Assembly (NCBI GenBank): GCA_902702965.1
Contig: CACRXP010000183.1
Span: forward strand, 80,487 to 144,486
Length of the DNA stretch: 64,000 bases
Reading direction: 5' to 3'
Source of the DNA: Spirometra erinaceieuropaei
Lineage: Eukaryota; Platyhelminthes; Cestoda; Diphyllobothriidea; Diphyllobothriidae
Each line of letters starts with the position of its first letter. Positions within the stretch are counted from its first letter, which is position 1. The translations under genes and the position numbers were made by a program. Shown one piece after another: positions 23,201 to 36,279 of this stretch. Below the pieces are notes generated by a model. That model did no database searches. It saw only the letters and a program-made list of their open reading frames with translations, and was not told the origin of the DNA.

Positions 23201-24689
23201 ATTAGCAAATCTCTTCTTTCATCTCTTCAACCATACCAGTAATAACGATTCTTAGTCTAACTTTCACAAAACAGTCTGAAGTTACTTCATGCAGGATGCT
23301 GTCCCATCCGTTCTTCTACCTACCCTTCCGAAGTTTTATCTAGCAGCGTCTCTTGTTAAATATGAGCTCATGACCTTGACTCAGGCTGCATACTGATCGG
23401 AGCGTTTATTGCACACCACGTTCTCTTTCGCTTATTCTATGCCCCAGCATCTCTGTGGCGAATCAGAAGAGGGTTGTAGCATGAGTGTCATTTGAGGACA
23501 CATGTCGACTCGCAGGTTGACCTTAGAGACAGATTTTGAGCAACATGCGGAACTTCTTTTTCTAAGTCTTGCTGGTCGTAAAATATTCCTCGGTGGTTAG
23601 GCACGAACCACTGACCTACGTAATATTGTCTATGGGTAATCGTCCCAAGCTCACTGGTAGCAGACTGAATTTTGCAGCTTATTATTTCGCTCGCAGAGCA
23701 GATGCACATTGTGACCCTGCGAAGTTTTCCCGCAAAACCTTTAAGGGCGGCGGCACGATGGCTGTGGATATCGTCAGATAAAGCCATTGAATTTCCGGTG
23801 CAGACTGGAGGCTTTAAAAAAACATTTGCTGCACTCCCTGAGTATGCTTTCAAATATAAAATATTACGTACTCGGATTGCGACACCCGTAGACATGTAAC
23901 CCAATTCAGCACTAGTTTGCGCATGCCGACTTTCGATTTTCGAATCATGCCAGCAACCCTCTTTCAATCGCGATCGCGAAAAGACCAACACATTCTTCAT
24001 CGTGTCGTTGGAACTTGCCTCCGCTGACAGTACAGTACTTGGAAGCACTAAGCGACCATTTTTTAAAAGTAGCACATACACAAATTGAGACTTTCGTCTT
24101 AGTGTGCGTGTTGTATGGTGTTCTCAGATCTTTTGGTCTCCTCCGCGAAACATATTAATTCTTATGCATTTATTATGCTTTTGCACTACTTTCTCAATAA
24201 AAACAATAGAAATTCGGTTTTTTACAGAAACAGTAAATTACAAGTATTTCGGGGGTCGAACGACCACGTCAAAGCGTAGGTTTTTCTCCAAAGACGTCTT
24301 TGGTATGAATTAATTGGTTTTCAACCCTTAAGCACCTGAAAGACGCCATCTGCTCAGGATAAATTACAAGAATCGATCCTTTCTGTAAACAATGATTGAC
24401 TTTATCTAAGTATGACAGATCAACGGAAATCCATTATACCACATGAGTAGTAACTGATTCGCACATGCTATTGACAAACTTAGCTGGAAGGACATTTTTA
24501 GGAAGACATGCCACTGTGTGTAAGTTAATGTGAAGTTTGTCCCGGGCTTATTTGTGTCGCAACCTCATTCAAAAATTTTCGTGTTGGAAAGTATATTTCC
24601 AATTCTCACGCTTATCGTGGCTCGTGGACTCTAGATAGCGTCGAAACACTACAAACATCTGCGGCCTGAACCCTCCATCCTCTCCAGCC
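23201..24689. other. Intron; unrecognised antisense ORF at 23488-24081
   Basis: A 197-codon minus-strand frame is the longest unassigned frame in the window. It has mixed composition with no domain I recognise and no conserved neighbours, and it lies antisense in the Phactr intron. The rest is featureless. Confidence 0.2.
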
Positions 24690-25035
24690 AGGGTGTCGTC
24701 GCTAACCCTGGCGGCCTAGAATGTCTGTTTTTCCCCAGATAATTCCATGACCAACGAATCAGGGAGAAGGATCACTCTTGTCACACGAAAACAGGATCTT
24801 TTTAACGTGAAAATCGCTGCACTGAACGAGACTCGCTTCTCGGAACAAAGACCGCCAAAATAGGTCGATGCAGCATATACCTTCTTCTGAAACGGCCTTC
24901 ACAATGAAGGGCGCCTCCATGCTGACGCTGCCTCCACAATCTGGAAAGCCCTTGTTAGAGGGCTGCCTCGTATCCTACACGGAATCGGCGACCGCCTTAT
25001 CTCAATGCCAAAGTCGCGTAATTGTTAGCGCCTAA
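24690..25035 (+). pseudogene. LINE-A endonuclease N-terminal fragment
   Basis: Broken plus-strand frames read 'KIAALNETRFSEQRPPK', 'VDAAYTFF' and 'GDRLISMPKS'. These match the start of the LINE-A endonuclease, where copy 2 reads 'KTAALSETRFS' and '[15 protein letters not shown]'. The 'NETRF' box holds the catalytic Glu region of this apurinic-like endonuclease family. The fragment ends at about 25035 and is clearly dead. Confidence 0.65.
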
Positions 25036-26679
25036 GCCTCTACAGTGACAGGAAACGCCGATGTGAAGGAGAATTTCTCCGAAGATCCGCGCAACCCCTC
25101 GCATAGGTGTCGAGAACAAACAAAGATTGTCTCTGTTGAGTTCAATGTCTGAGGAGGTACACACTAAATCTCTGAGCGAGAGTAATAAGTCGTTACGGAG
25201 CACGTCATTGCAGCGCAGTGGACTCTTGCTGGTGGCCTGCGTAGAACACAACCTTCTCGTTACAAGCACTATCCTTCGATTTCCAATTTACACAAGGGCA
25301 ACCTTAATGCACCATAGATTACATCAGCGACAACTTTTGAACTACTTACTCGTCAAGAGGCTGGTGACGAAGACGCGGCGAGGTGGTGAGTGCCGGACGG
25401 ACCATCTTTTTGTCTCGAACATGAGACTTCAAATCAAATCGCAGACACAATTGTGCCACTTGTTTTAGCCGTAGACATTGAGTTTTTCACTTCATACATT
25501 CTGCTTGTCGCAGGCATGCATTCAACTGCCTTTTATGAAGACAGGACTGGACTTCTCTCCGAATAATCGCCAAGGCATATTCAATTATTTAAGGTTTTGG
25601 ACCAGGGATCTATCTGCTGATTTCGAAATTCAGCCAAACGGTCCTTTCTCCTCCATGGAAATCTGTTCTCACCGACTGTGTTTCCGTAAGCACCGGAGAA
25701 TCATTGCCGAAGGTCGAACTTGTGATTGCTAAAAGTGGTCATCAGCGGTATAACCATCCTGCGCTCCCGAATCATTCTGGTGAGAGCCGACTCAAGATAG
25801 AGGTCAGGAGCACGTAGTAACTTACGTGGTTAGCAGTGGAGCGAGAGCATTCCGGCCGAGCAGAGGGAGGCGATTACACGGCGTCATGGTTTCGTGACAA
25901 ATACACGTCCCAGGTTGGTTTTAACCTTCCGTCGTTCCTTATGACGCACACTTGGCTCGTCTGGTTGTGCGGCTGGAAACCAACTGCTTTGAAACTAGAT
26001 TTCGAGTTTCAGGGTGTCTCACTGTTTGCCTTTATACCCTCAGTCCCAATATTATGGTAATGTCGGGTCAAAAATCAAGTTGACGCAGTCCTTACCACAC
26101 AGAGAGGGAACGCGCAGCCCTTTTTACATCTCCGCTACCTGGACACCACCCTTGCCAACTCGAATGCCTGTCGTTCTGACACTGTCAACTGCTCTATCAG
26201 GCCTCAGAAACCATCAATTCCTTCCAAATACTCGGCTGGCTGACTGTCTCAGGCCTGTTTAGGATTTGTATGTAGGTACGTGTTTGCGTAGCAAAGCCTG
26301 TGCATTTACCCAGAAGTATCGAGGCATCCTATTTATTACAGCTTTGAAAGTGAACTCCTGTTTGCGTGGGAAACTATTTAATATCCAAAAATCAAGACAC
26401 ATAACTTGTTAGTTGACGGCGACTGCGCATTTCGCGTCACTGCAGGGGCAGAAATTATCAGGCGCTTTTGACTGACCAGCGATACAAACAGATTAGTGAT
26501 CGCTGCACAGAGTGCATTGTCCAGGTAAACAAACTTTACTATCAACAGTCACAGTTCCGCCATCATAGACAAACTCGCACCTGTCAATACTATACCAGGA
26601 AGCAACAAAGGGCAGGTGAAGATATATGAGATTGTGGTGCTGCTCACGTAGCACTACAGCACACAACGCTGGATCGTGT
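25036..26679. other. Intron, no recognised feature
   Basis: Short frames only. Nothing between the two LINE-A fragments could be aligned to the element by eye. Confidence 0.35.
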
Positions 26680-27435
26680 GTCAGGACCAAGCGAGAAAGC
26701 TCAACTACTTCTACCCCATCTGTCCTCGGAGGATTCTGAGGGTGGACTGGCGAGAACGGATCGCAGACACTTGGTCTTGGAATTGCCTTACATGTTCATC
26801 ATTCTTGAAAGAACCCCAACCTCGATTAGGCAGACTCACGATTGGGCTGACTGATAAGGGTCTGCCGAAACCAGATCCCTGTGAAAGCCTTGTGAACGCC
26901 CCCCAACCATCGTAATAACGGTAAAGACATACATCCAAATTCAAGGAAAAGTTCTAACATTGATTAGCCTCTCCCCTCTTGCCCAACTTGCGGCCTTATG
27001 CTTCGGGCCCTGACTGCCCTGTTGTGATATCACCATGTCAACAATAAGGCCTCCAAAATCACTGAGACAAACTTTGCTCCCGCAGACCACGATACTCCAG
27101 TATGCCCTCACTGTCAGCGTTTATTTAGGACTAAGGTTGAAGTCTTTGGGATTTTTCAAGTACGTCACAATACCAACCGCCGGAGTATTTCGTTCATCAC
27201 CTCAACTACGGCATCTTACGAAGAGAACCATCGTCACTTCTGATGGGCAAACTACCGTACATGTTTATTACACAGTATCGTCAGTACCTACCGTAACAGA
27301 CGTGTCGTCATGACTCAAGGGACCCAATGTTGACACGGTGCCAAGCTGCACATATGGCGAACTCGCATTTCAATCGCACATCGACCTTATTGGCCACCTA
27401 AGAATCCCTCACACCACAACTGAAATATCCGGTCC
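26680..27435 (+). pseudogene. LINE-A C-terminal fragment (post-RT region and two zinc fingers)
   Basis: Reads 'QARKLNYFYPICPRRILRVD' (26690-26750), which is the LINE-A post-RT segment (copy 2: '[19 protein letters not shown]'). Two C2H2-like fingers follow: 'CPHCQRLFRTKVEVFGIFQV' ending R-H (27100-27160), and 'CTYGELAFQSHIDLIGHLRI' ending P-H (27345-27410). The fragment stops where LINE-B begins. It is the least decayed view of the finger tail in this window. Confidence 0.7.
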
Positions 27436-30240
27436 GTAGACACGGTGTGGCTATCGCCCTCTCGCAGCGAGCGGACCTTGCGCTACTTGCTTGGGAACCA
27501 GTCAATGACCGGATGGCCTACGTGCGACTGAAGGGTCACTTCAAGAACATCTTTATCGCCCCTGTGTACATACCGACATCAACTGTCGAACAGCGCGATA
27601 AAAAGGCGTTTTACTCGCAGTTGCAAGCATTAGTTGGACGACTCCCTCGCCGCGATCTGCTGAATCTTGCTGGGGATTGGAGTGGTCGGACTTGACCTGA
27701 CAACTCCACAAACAGTCATCTTCTTGGCCGCGTTGGACTTGTTTCCCGATGTGAAAATGGCGAGAGATTGCCAAACTTCGCTGATCGGAAGCGACTGCAT
27801 GTCACCAACACATGTTTCCAACATCGCAAAAGACATCTGCTGACCTGGTATTCAAACGACGGCCATACGCCCAGTCAGATTGATTACATACTAGTCAGCT
27901 CAAGGTTCCGCAGCTGGGTTCACGATAGCAGGTCGCTGCGTGGTGCCGAGACTGGTAGCGCCCATGGGTCGGACCATGTCCTCGTTCGTGCACGCTTAAA
28001 AGTTCACCTCTCATCCCCGCCAAAAATGCCATGTCCTAGACGCCTCGATGTCACAAAAATCCTGCAAACCAGCACTGCTAAAGCTCTGAGCAGAGAAATC
28101 CGATCCTGTTTTACAACCCGGGCTAACGGATAAGACAGTATCCAGTGGTCGTCACTGAAAATGTCAGTCTACGGAGCAGCTGGGAAAGTGCTTGGTACAC
28201 CCAGCGATTCCGCAGTGACCGGATCAGCGGAAGAACCCTACAATTGTCTGCTCAGACGGCTTGAGCTAGATCCCGTAATGATGATTCCCTCCGCCAAATT
28301 CGGAAGATGACGACAAAGTCGGCCAGGGATGATCGAAATGGCTGAAATGGCGACCTCCATGGTACAGGCCTCGAACGTTGGTGACACCAGAAAACTACCA
28401 GCTTACCCGCCAAGTTAGTGGTAGGTCCTCTACACTGAGTGACTGCATTCGCGACGTGAGTGGCGGCTTTATTGCTGACAACTCGGCCAAAGTCGAGCGC
28501 TGACGTGAACACTTCGATACCCAACCCACCTCGTCCTTGCTCTCCTCCGCAGCGGAGTTTCTTCTGACTCCAACCTATGCAGTGCCATGCGACCCCCTTC
28601 TGAAGGAGAAGTCGTCGATGCCATAGGAAAGCTACGCAACAAAAAGGCACCCGGAGAGGACGATATAACCGCTGAAATCTTCAAGTCTTGTGTCGACACT
28701 TTGGCTCCGTGGCTCCATGAGGTGATTGAACAAGCGTGAAGAAACGAGGTTGTTCCTGATGACTGGGGCTTAGGAATCCTTGTACCTATCCTCAAGAAGG
28801 GAGATAAGACAAGATGCGAGAACTACCGCGACATAAGCTCCGTCAACGTTGCTGCGAAGATGTTTGCTATTGTCCTACTCAGGCGATTCCGGGCTGTGTG
28901 TGACTTTACGACGAGGCCCACCCAAGCCGGATTTCGTGAATTCGCTGGCCAGGCATTCATACTATGGCGCATTCTCGAATTTCGCCATTGCTACCAACAA
29001 CCGACGGCCGTCTGTTTTGTTGACTTTGCCGCCGCATTCGATTCCGTCCGTCGTGAATCCCTATGGCGGATAATGGCACTAGAGTTGGCGTACCGCCAAA
29101 AATCGTCGCCATAATCAAGGTCTATTATCCCTCCACTACTGCAATCGTCATGGTCCGCAACAATCTTTCCCAACCGTTCGGTGTTCGGTCTGACGTTCGA
29201 CAGGGTTGTATCCTGTCGCCCATTCTGTTCAACTAAGCTATTCACTGGATTCTCTGGAGGGCTCCACACGAAGGTGACGGTTTTGAGTTTGCACCCGGAC
29301 ACCGACTCACTGATATCGACTATGCCGATGATATCGCCTTACTTGCTTCAAGTTCTGGTGATCAGAAGTCTGTGGTGTCACGGACGGACGAGGTCGCTAA
29401 ATCGGTCAGCTCATCCATAAACGCCGGGAAGACTAAAGTGTTTTCAAGATGCATCCCAGACCAGGAGGAGGCACCTCACGGGATTGATGGCTGTCTACTT
29501 GAGAAGTAGATAGTTTTAAATACCTCGGGTCGAGGCTGCTGTCGAATGAGCAGAGTAAGGATGACGGGTTTTCTCAAGCCTTCGGAAATGTCTATGGATC
29601 CGACGTGACCTCACCATCGCCGCTAAGATTCGCGTGTACCGTTCATCTGTCCGGTCTGTCCTTCTCTGCGGTTGTGAATGTTGGACTGTGCGCATGGAGG
29701 ACAAGCGAAAACTGGAGGTATTTGATCGCCACTGCTTAGGGACCATCCTTCGAGTGAAGTTCACCGACTTCGTCTCAAATGAGACAGTCCGCGCTCGCTG
29801 CCACAACATTGCAAGGACAACTCGGGCCATCCAAGAAAGACGAATGAGGTGGTTTGGGCATGTTCTTCGTCGTCCACCTCAGGAGTTAAGTGTTGCCGCC
29901 CTCGATTTGGCACCGTTACCCCACTGGAGGCGTTGAAGAGGGGGTCAGTTCAAAACCTGGCTCGCACAGTTCATCAAGACATGAAGGTGGTTCTTTGATT
30001 TTCGGTATTCGGTCTCCGTCGTTGGCGAAAAGAATGGGTTGAACTGTCCAAATCTACTGCCAGGGATCGTCACTCGTGGAGAGGTACAGTTCGTGACATC
30101 AACGAGACCGGCTAGATCAGGCATGATCGCAGCCGTACCAAGTACAAGTTATGAGTTCTTCGATCCCCTCCCAATGCGTATCACTCATACTTTGCCCGCA
30201 CTGCACCCACTGCATGGACGGCTGTGGTCATAGTGATCAC
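27430..30240 (+). mobile_element. LINE family B, 5'-truncated decayed copy (endonuclease, RT)
   Basis: Plus-strand non-LTR retrotransposon. The endonuclease part reads 'GVAIALSQRADLALLAWEPV' (27446), 'LLNLAGDWSGRT' (27655; the usual GDWNART is changed), 'TWYSNDGHTPSQIDYILVSS' and 'GSDHVLVRARL' (27980). The RT part starts near 28590 and includes 'KKAPGEDDITAEIFKS' (28650), 'KGDKTRCENYRDIS' (28800), 'VCFVDFAAAFDSVRRESLW' (29010) and 'DIDYADDIALLASS' (29308-29350) with the catalytic YADD intact. It ends with 'WRGTVRDINETG' and a stop at 30112-30114. Stops (for example near 28738 and 29113) and frameshifts make it inactive. The N-terminal endonuclease start is missing. Confidence 0.9.
28590..29510 (+). 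pseudogene. RT domain of LINE-B
   Basis: Reverse-transcriptase motifs in order over several frames: 'CENYRDIS', 'DFAAAFDSVRRESLW' (motif A), 'RSDVRQGCILSPILFN' (motif B, with a frame change), 'DYADDIALL' (motif C) and 'GKTKVFSRC' (motif D). The order and spacing match non-LTR RTs. In-frame stops show it cannot make a working enzyme. Confidence 0.85.
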
Positions 30241-32700
30241 TTTAGGGCTATAGGCAAGGACGCAGTATGGGACCCCACCCAGGTCATAGTGCAATACGAG
30301 TTTTGTGAGTGGGATTAAATGGCAGAAAAAAGAGCGCGATAGTTGGTAAACATCCGGGTAAATGTTGAGGTGGCATATTGCATCCTTGCATTAAATTTCT
30401 CTACAACTACTCGCGTAAGAACACAGACCAGGAACCCGACCCCCGACACTATCTGGCAGTGCGAGTGAAATTTAACCAGTTTCCGCAGTTCATCCAGCTT
30501 GATTCCACAAAAGTGGATGGCTCATTAAGTTACGAAAGCACGTAAAATGTCAATTATAAAGAGGGCAAGAAGGCAATATGCCACAATGACCTAATATTTG
30601 TTCCCTGGGTGGGGCTGCATACTGCGTCCTTTCCGAGCCATCTTCTGCGCATACTATTCCTAGAGCAGTTTGTCAGCGCCGATAATGATAAATCAACTGT
30701 CATATATGCTCGTATGTGCGCTCGTAGCACGCGATGCACGGAGGCGGACATTGAGCACTGCGCCGAAGCCCGTCACCAATCCGCTGAAAGGCTCGGACAG
30801 TTTACTCTTTCTTGGGAGAGGAAAAATATAGTGAGGCCAATACTGTCGTGCTATTCCCCATTGCAAATCTGTGCACTCCTGGCTATTATAAGTCTGGAAT
30901 GCTTGAACCCGTCATGACACACCACAAGTCATGGCTTGGAAGCCTCTTCATTGACGGCTAACTTTGTTCTTGTCCGAGCCAGGGATCAGACTGCACTTGC
31001 TCCTACTTACTGTGACTTGCGACAGCTCTCACTTTTTTGAGATCCGTAATCTCGCTCGAAGCCTGGTTTCTATGGTTTTTAGAAACGGTACACGTGAAAT
31101 ATACGCTCTATTTAGCTACTTTGCTTATCCCTATCTCCAGTAATCTTGACTTCGTCACGCTTTTTGGATGATGGTGGATGTGGGAAGAGCTAGTGTGAGG
31201 TTGTTACTGCTAACATCCGCCTGTTTATTAGAAAAAATCCGTGCCAAAGTCAGCATTGCATCCTCAAATCAGGGGTGGTCCCCGTCGCCGTGACGTACAA
31301 ACTATCTTGCCTTTCTGCAGATGGACGGACTGAGCACAGCACAAAACCTGTCATCTGTGCCGAGCGGTCAGATTTAGGCCTTACCCTGGTCAGACATGTG
31401 CTTTAAATGTAGTGAGTGCGTGCAAACTCCATCCTAGAGGACTAGGATATGCTCACATCTACTCGCAAAACAACGGAAACCACTCAAAACTGCTGCCTTT
31501 TTGCTTGAGTTCTTTCGTATCTCCGAAGGTCGCGTTCATTTCGTTTCCAAAGGTAAGGTTGTGCGCTAATGATCACCCAAGATTCCCATCGGAGCTTAAA
31601 ATGCGTGGGAATGGAATTGCATTCAGGCCACAGTTCTGCTTCTCATTTGGCATTCTTTTTATTGTGTTTACAATTTTTTCTGTCCTTGCGCGGCTCAAGA
31701 GAGATATGTGAAATTTTTTTCCAACGGCACCCTCTCTCATTAGTGCCCTCGCCAGACTACTGTCTGCGTGTTTGATGTTGTCTTCCCTTTCTCTCTGGTT
31801 AGTTGGAATCCGATTTCCAGTTCATCTTAAAGTGGTTGGCTAAATGATTACGCCATATTATCATTTTTTCCCTAAGTGCGCCAGGCTGTGAAAAGTTGCA
31901 CTATTATGCAAACATGTGCCGATAGTTTTCATTCCGAGCGCCATTGCGTTCTAAGCTGGGGCTGTCTGTCACGGAACGTGGAACCGAAATGCCTGCATTC
32001 ACGCCACATGTGGTTTTTAGAGAGGGGCATGAGTAGTAGGTGTCCTTGTAGTGTTTCCTGTTCATGGTCGACGCGCGGACAGAAGACTTATAGCTTAAGG
32101 TCCTAGTATGCGTAAAGTAAAAATGTCTGCGTGCAATTATGGAGGTTGTGTGTTTGAAAACTCATGAAAGAGAGCGTATGACAGATTTCATCCACGGCCA
32201 CTTCTGCTGAACTGCAGTGATTAGCCTTGATTAGCAAGTCTTGGGTTTTACGGCTGCAGTTCATCGACAGTAGCAGTCATTTTCTTCCCCTCCTTTTTTG
32301 CTGCTCAGGCTTTGCCTGGGCGGCAGCAACGGTGACGAAATCCCGGACATCAATTATTAGGATGCGTTAACAAAGCCGTCATCACACCGAATTCGGACAT
32401 CTGCAGTAGATGCGACACTGCTAACTCACCATGAGTACTTTCGTAACAGTTGCTTCCTATAACTGCTGTACCCGCTGTGTCTGCTGTCCTTTTATACTGC
32501 TTTCTCTGATGGTGGGTTTGAAAGTGACTCCGAAATGTCAAGAGGATAAAATTCTCGTTCGAGCTATCACGCCTCCTCAACTTATTCCTGACGTTCATCC
32601 GTTCCTTCATATTATGAAGCTGCCATTGAAGAATCCTCCATCGGCCTCCTGAAATCTCGCTTGCTTTTATATGTGGAGCTGATGACCGTCACCGTGTCTG
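30241..32700. other. Intron, no recognised feature
   Basis: About 2.5 kb with short frames and no repeat or domain motif I can identify. Confidence 0.35.
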
Positions 32701-32711
32701 CCTTTATTTCG

Positions 32712-32780
32712 CTGTGGAGCACACGGTGGACATCGTCGGGCACAACGGTCGAACCGTCGTGTGTGTGTGTGTCCCTTCTG
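32712..32780 (+). repeat. Short R1 tail fragment just 5' of LINE-A copy 2
   Basis: Carries the box CTGTGGAGCACACGGTGG followed by ACATCGTC and CGGTCGAACCGTCGTGTG, identical in pattern to 14340-14395, then a short (GT)n. It lies upstream of the LINE-A 5' end, so it may be the end of an earlier LINE-A insertion in tandem. Confidence 0.6.
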
Positions 32781-33199
32781 TCAGCTAAATGCCGTCTTCT
32801 TAAGTTTATCTACTTACCGATTGTATTTTAGCAGCCAGTTAGCTTAGAGTGGGACGGAAGAGCTCTGCCTCCCGTCTCTCTACCCATCCTCCTCCTCCCC
32901 CCGCATGCCCTACGGCGATGTCGTAGGCAGGTCCAAGCTAACCCGGGTCATTCTCCCACTAAACAAAGTCGTGACCCATAGCGGAGTCCGGCACTTGTCT
33001 GGGATGTCCAGACAACCCTATTTAGAGACAGCACTGCTCACCCCCGCGAGGGGATGGGGCTAGAAAAGGTGACCTATACGAATTCTGGGACCGCGTCCAC
33101 TGCGCGATGACCGTGGCTCGCAGACGCAAAACACGGTCGAAATAAATAAAATCGAAACAACACTTTTCTCCTCGCCACCCCACTCGCCAGACTGGTAGG

Positions 33200-33955
33200 G
33201 TGAGTCCGCTCACTCTGGCAGACTGGAATATTCGTTCCCTTCGGAGGAGTAACAGGACAAAACGAAGGACGGCGCTAGTGCCTCGGGAACTGGCGCGCTA
33301 CAAGGTGAAAACCGCTGCACTCAGCGAGACCCGGTTCTCCTAACAAGGCCTACAGTCGGATGTGGATGTCAGCTACACCTCCATCTGGAGCGGTCACCCC
33401 AAGGCAGAGCGACGAGACGCTGGTGTCGCCCTCCCCCTCCGGAACGACGTGGGACGACTGCCCTGACTGCCACAGGGCATCAAGGATCGCCTGATGAGCG
33501 TCCGCCTGCCTCTCCGGGGAGGCGAATTCGCCATCGTCAGCGTCTACACTCCCGCAATGACCAGCTCTGAGGAGGTGAAGAACACATTCTACAAGGACCT
33601 GCACGCCTTTCTGGCGTCTGTGCCGAAGGCGGACAAGTTGATTGTCCTTGTTGACTTCAACGCCGGCGTCTGTACAGACCATGCCGCCTAGAGGGGAGTG
33701 TTAGGTCCCCATGATCTCGATGGCTCCTACGAACCTGTGCAGATAACCCTCTCATCCTGACGAACACCTTCCACCTCCCGATGCGAGCGAAGGCCACCTG
33801 GATGCACCCTCGGTCGCGACATTGGCACCTGCCGGACTATGTCCTCGTCCGGAGGCGAGACTAGCGGGACATGTTGATGACAAAGGCGATTCCGGATGCT
33901 GACGGCTGGACAGACCATCGTCTCGTCAACTCCGCGATACGGATTTGTTTACAGC
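33200..33955 (+). pseudogene. Endonuclease domain of LINE-A copy 2
   Basis: Frames read 'LTLADWNIRSL' (33207), 'VKTAALSETRFS' (33307, then a stop), '[20 protein letters not shown]' (33495), '[17 protein letters not shown]' (33630; the usual GDFNA is VDFNA here) and 'DADGWTDHRLV' (33897), which holds the D-H pair of the last catalytic motif. This is an apurinic-endonuclease-like domain that nicks target DNA for priming. The element is inactivated by stops. Confidence 0.85.
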
Positions 33956-34559
33956 CTCGCAGGAAACCTCAAGGTAAGCTATTCCTAGGTAAGTTGAATA
34001 TTGCCTTGTCCTTACCTGTTCACCATCTCCACTACGGCAGTGAGCTAACGCAGAGGCTGGCCAACCTCCCAGTCTTCGCCGTCGTCGCCATCGAGGAGAA
34101 CGCCTCCGTTGAGGGCCTATGGAGTCAACCGCGGGACACAGTCCAGTCGACGGCCCTCGCTCCCCTGGGTCGCGCACGTCGCCAACACCACGACTAATTC
34201 GACGACGACGCCGCCATCAGTAACCTACTCGCCGAGAAGAACCGCCCACACAAAGCATATGTTAACCGGACCCACCGAGGACAACAAGGCAGCCTCTACC
34301 GTAGTCGTCGTCTTGTGCAACAGCAGCTGCGGGGGATGCAGGACATTTGGACGGCTAGTAAGGCCAAAAAAATCCAAGGGTACGCCGACCGCAACGAATG
34401 GAAGAATTCCTTCTCCACGGTCAAGGTCGCCTGCCGCCCGCCAAACGAAGCAACAGCTGCTCTTCTCAACGTCGACGGGCGAATACACAAATCCTACAGC
34501 GATATATCATCTGATGGCGCTATTCCAGGAGATGTGATGTCAACGAGAAATCCTGCAGG

Positions 34560-35290
34560 ATTCCAGGGACGCCACAGTCGTGCACATCTACAAGCGGAAA
34601 GGGAACCGCGCAATCTGCGACAACAACCGAGGCATTTCCCTGCTGAACATTGTTGGGAAGATCTTCGCTCGCATTCTTATCAGCCGCCTGAACAACCAGC
34701 TGGAACAAGGTCTCCTGCCGGAAAGCCATCGCGGCTTCAGTCGTTATCGCAGAACCGCCGACATGATCATCGCGGCCGCCAACTGCAGGAAGAGCGTCAG
34801 GAGACGCAGATCTACCTTTATTCCACCTTCGTAGATCTGAAAAAACATTTGACCCGGTGAATCGCGAAGGACTGCTGAAAATCGTGCTGAAATCCGACTG
34901 TCCCGATCGATTCATTCGGATAGTGCGTCAGCTCTACGATGGCATCATGGCGTGCAGTGACCAACGGAGTGAATCAGGGCTGCATTCTCGTGCCTACCCT
35001 CTTTAGTCTCATGTTCTCTGCCATGCTGATGGACGCTCACCGTGACGAACGCCCGCGGATCCGCGTTGCCTGTAGGACGGACGGCCGCCTCCTCACTCAT
35101 CGGCGGACGAACTTCCGGACGCCTGTATCCGCAACTGTCCATGAACTTTTCGCCGACGACTGCGCCCTCAACGCCACCTCGGAAGGGGACATGCAAAGGA
35201 GCATGGATCTCTTCTCCGCCGCCTGCGAAAACTTCGGCCTCATCATCAGCACGTAGAAAACGGTGGTTATGCATAAATCACCACCCACCA
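34560..35290 (+). pseudogene. RT domain of LINE-A copy 2
   Basis: Motifs in order: 'HIYKRKGNRAICDNNRGISL' (34583), 'KIFARILISRLNNQLEQGLL' (34660), 'PESHRGFSRYRRTADMI' (34730), 'STFVDLKK' with a frameshift (34825), 'GVNQGCILVPTLFSLMFSAM' (34970) and 'FADDCALNATSEGDMQRSMD' (35148). The FADD catalytic box is intact although the frame is interrupted upstream. Confidence 0.88.
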
Positions 35291-35319
35291 CTGTCCACAA
35301 TGCGCCGTAAATCAGCTTG

Positions 35320-35940
35320 AGCGGGATCCAACTGCATGTAGCGGATAACTTCACGTATCTGGGCAGCACCCTCTCCTGCAGTACCAAAATCGACGATTAT
35401 GTGGTCCGCCGGACTTCCGAGGTCAGTCAAGCCTTCAAAACGCAATTGGAATCGTCACAGTCTTCAACTAGGCACGAAACTGAAGATGTGCAAGGCCGTC
35501 ATCCTCCCGACGCTGCTGTATGGAGCAGAGACTTGGATGATGTGCAAGAAGCAGGCGCGACGGCTCAACCATCTCCACTCCAACTGTCTCCGACGGATAT
35601 TGAAGCTGAGGTGGCAGGACCGGATCATGGACATGAACATACTGGAACGGACGGGAATCGTCAGCATCTACGCTATGCTGAGATAATTGCAACTGCGCTG
35701 GAGCCCCCCATCTTGTGCGGATGGACGACGCGCGCCCACCCAAGCGATTTTCTATGGAGATGTCGCCACGGGTTCACGCGGACAAGAAGGTCAAGTCCGG
35801 CGCTACAAGGATACTCTGAAAACCTCCCTGTAGCGCATGCAGATCAATCCTACAATCTGCGGCTGACCTACCTGGAGGACTACAGTGAAGACAGACGCAG
35901 CAATCTTCGAAGTCAACTGCATCACCGCCGCCAAAGCTAA
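35320..35940 (+). pseudogene. Post-RT region of LINE-A copy 2
   Basis: Reads '[20 protein letters not shown]' (35337), then in another frame '[19 protein letters not shown]' (35505) and '[17 protein letters not shown]' (35590). This conserved connecting segment follows the RT in these LINEs. A frameshift lies near 35450. Confidence 0.8.
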
Positions 35941-36279
35941 ACGCGCGACACGCAAATTTTAACTGCGCCGCCGCCTCACAACGCCAACGTCCGGCCGCCT
36001 CTAACGTGTCCACGATATTCACGGACATACCGGGCGCCAGTTGGATTTCTTGCTCACCTCTGGACCAACTGCAGCACCCGGACTCCAGCAGTCGTCATCT
36101 CTCCGTCCACCTCTCCTTCGCCGTTAGCTAACGCTGATCGCCCTCCCGAACCACCACTACTATCCTTCTCCTCCTCCTCCCTTCCCCCCGTCTTCTCCGC
36201 CGCATCAACGTCTGTCGCTGTGGCGTCTGCCATGCCTATCAACACTACGCACACCAACAATCAAAACACCACCACCGTC

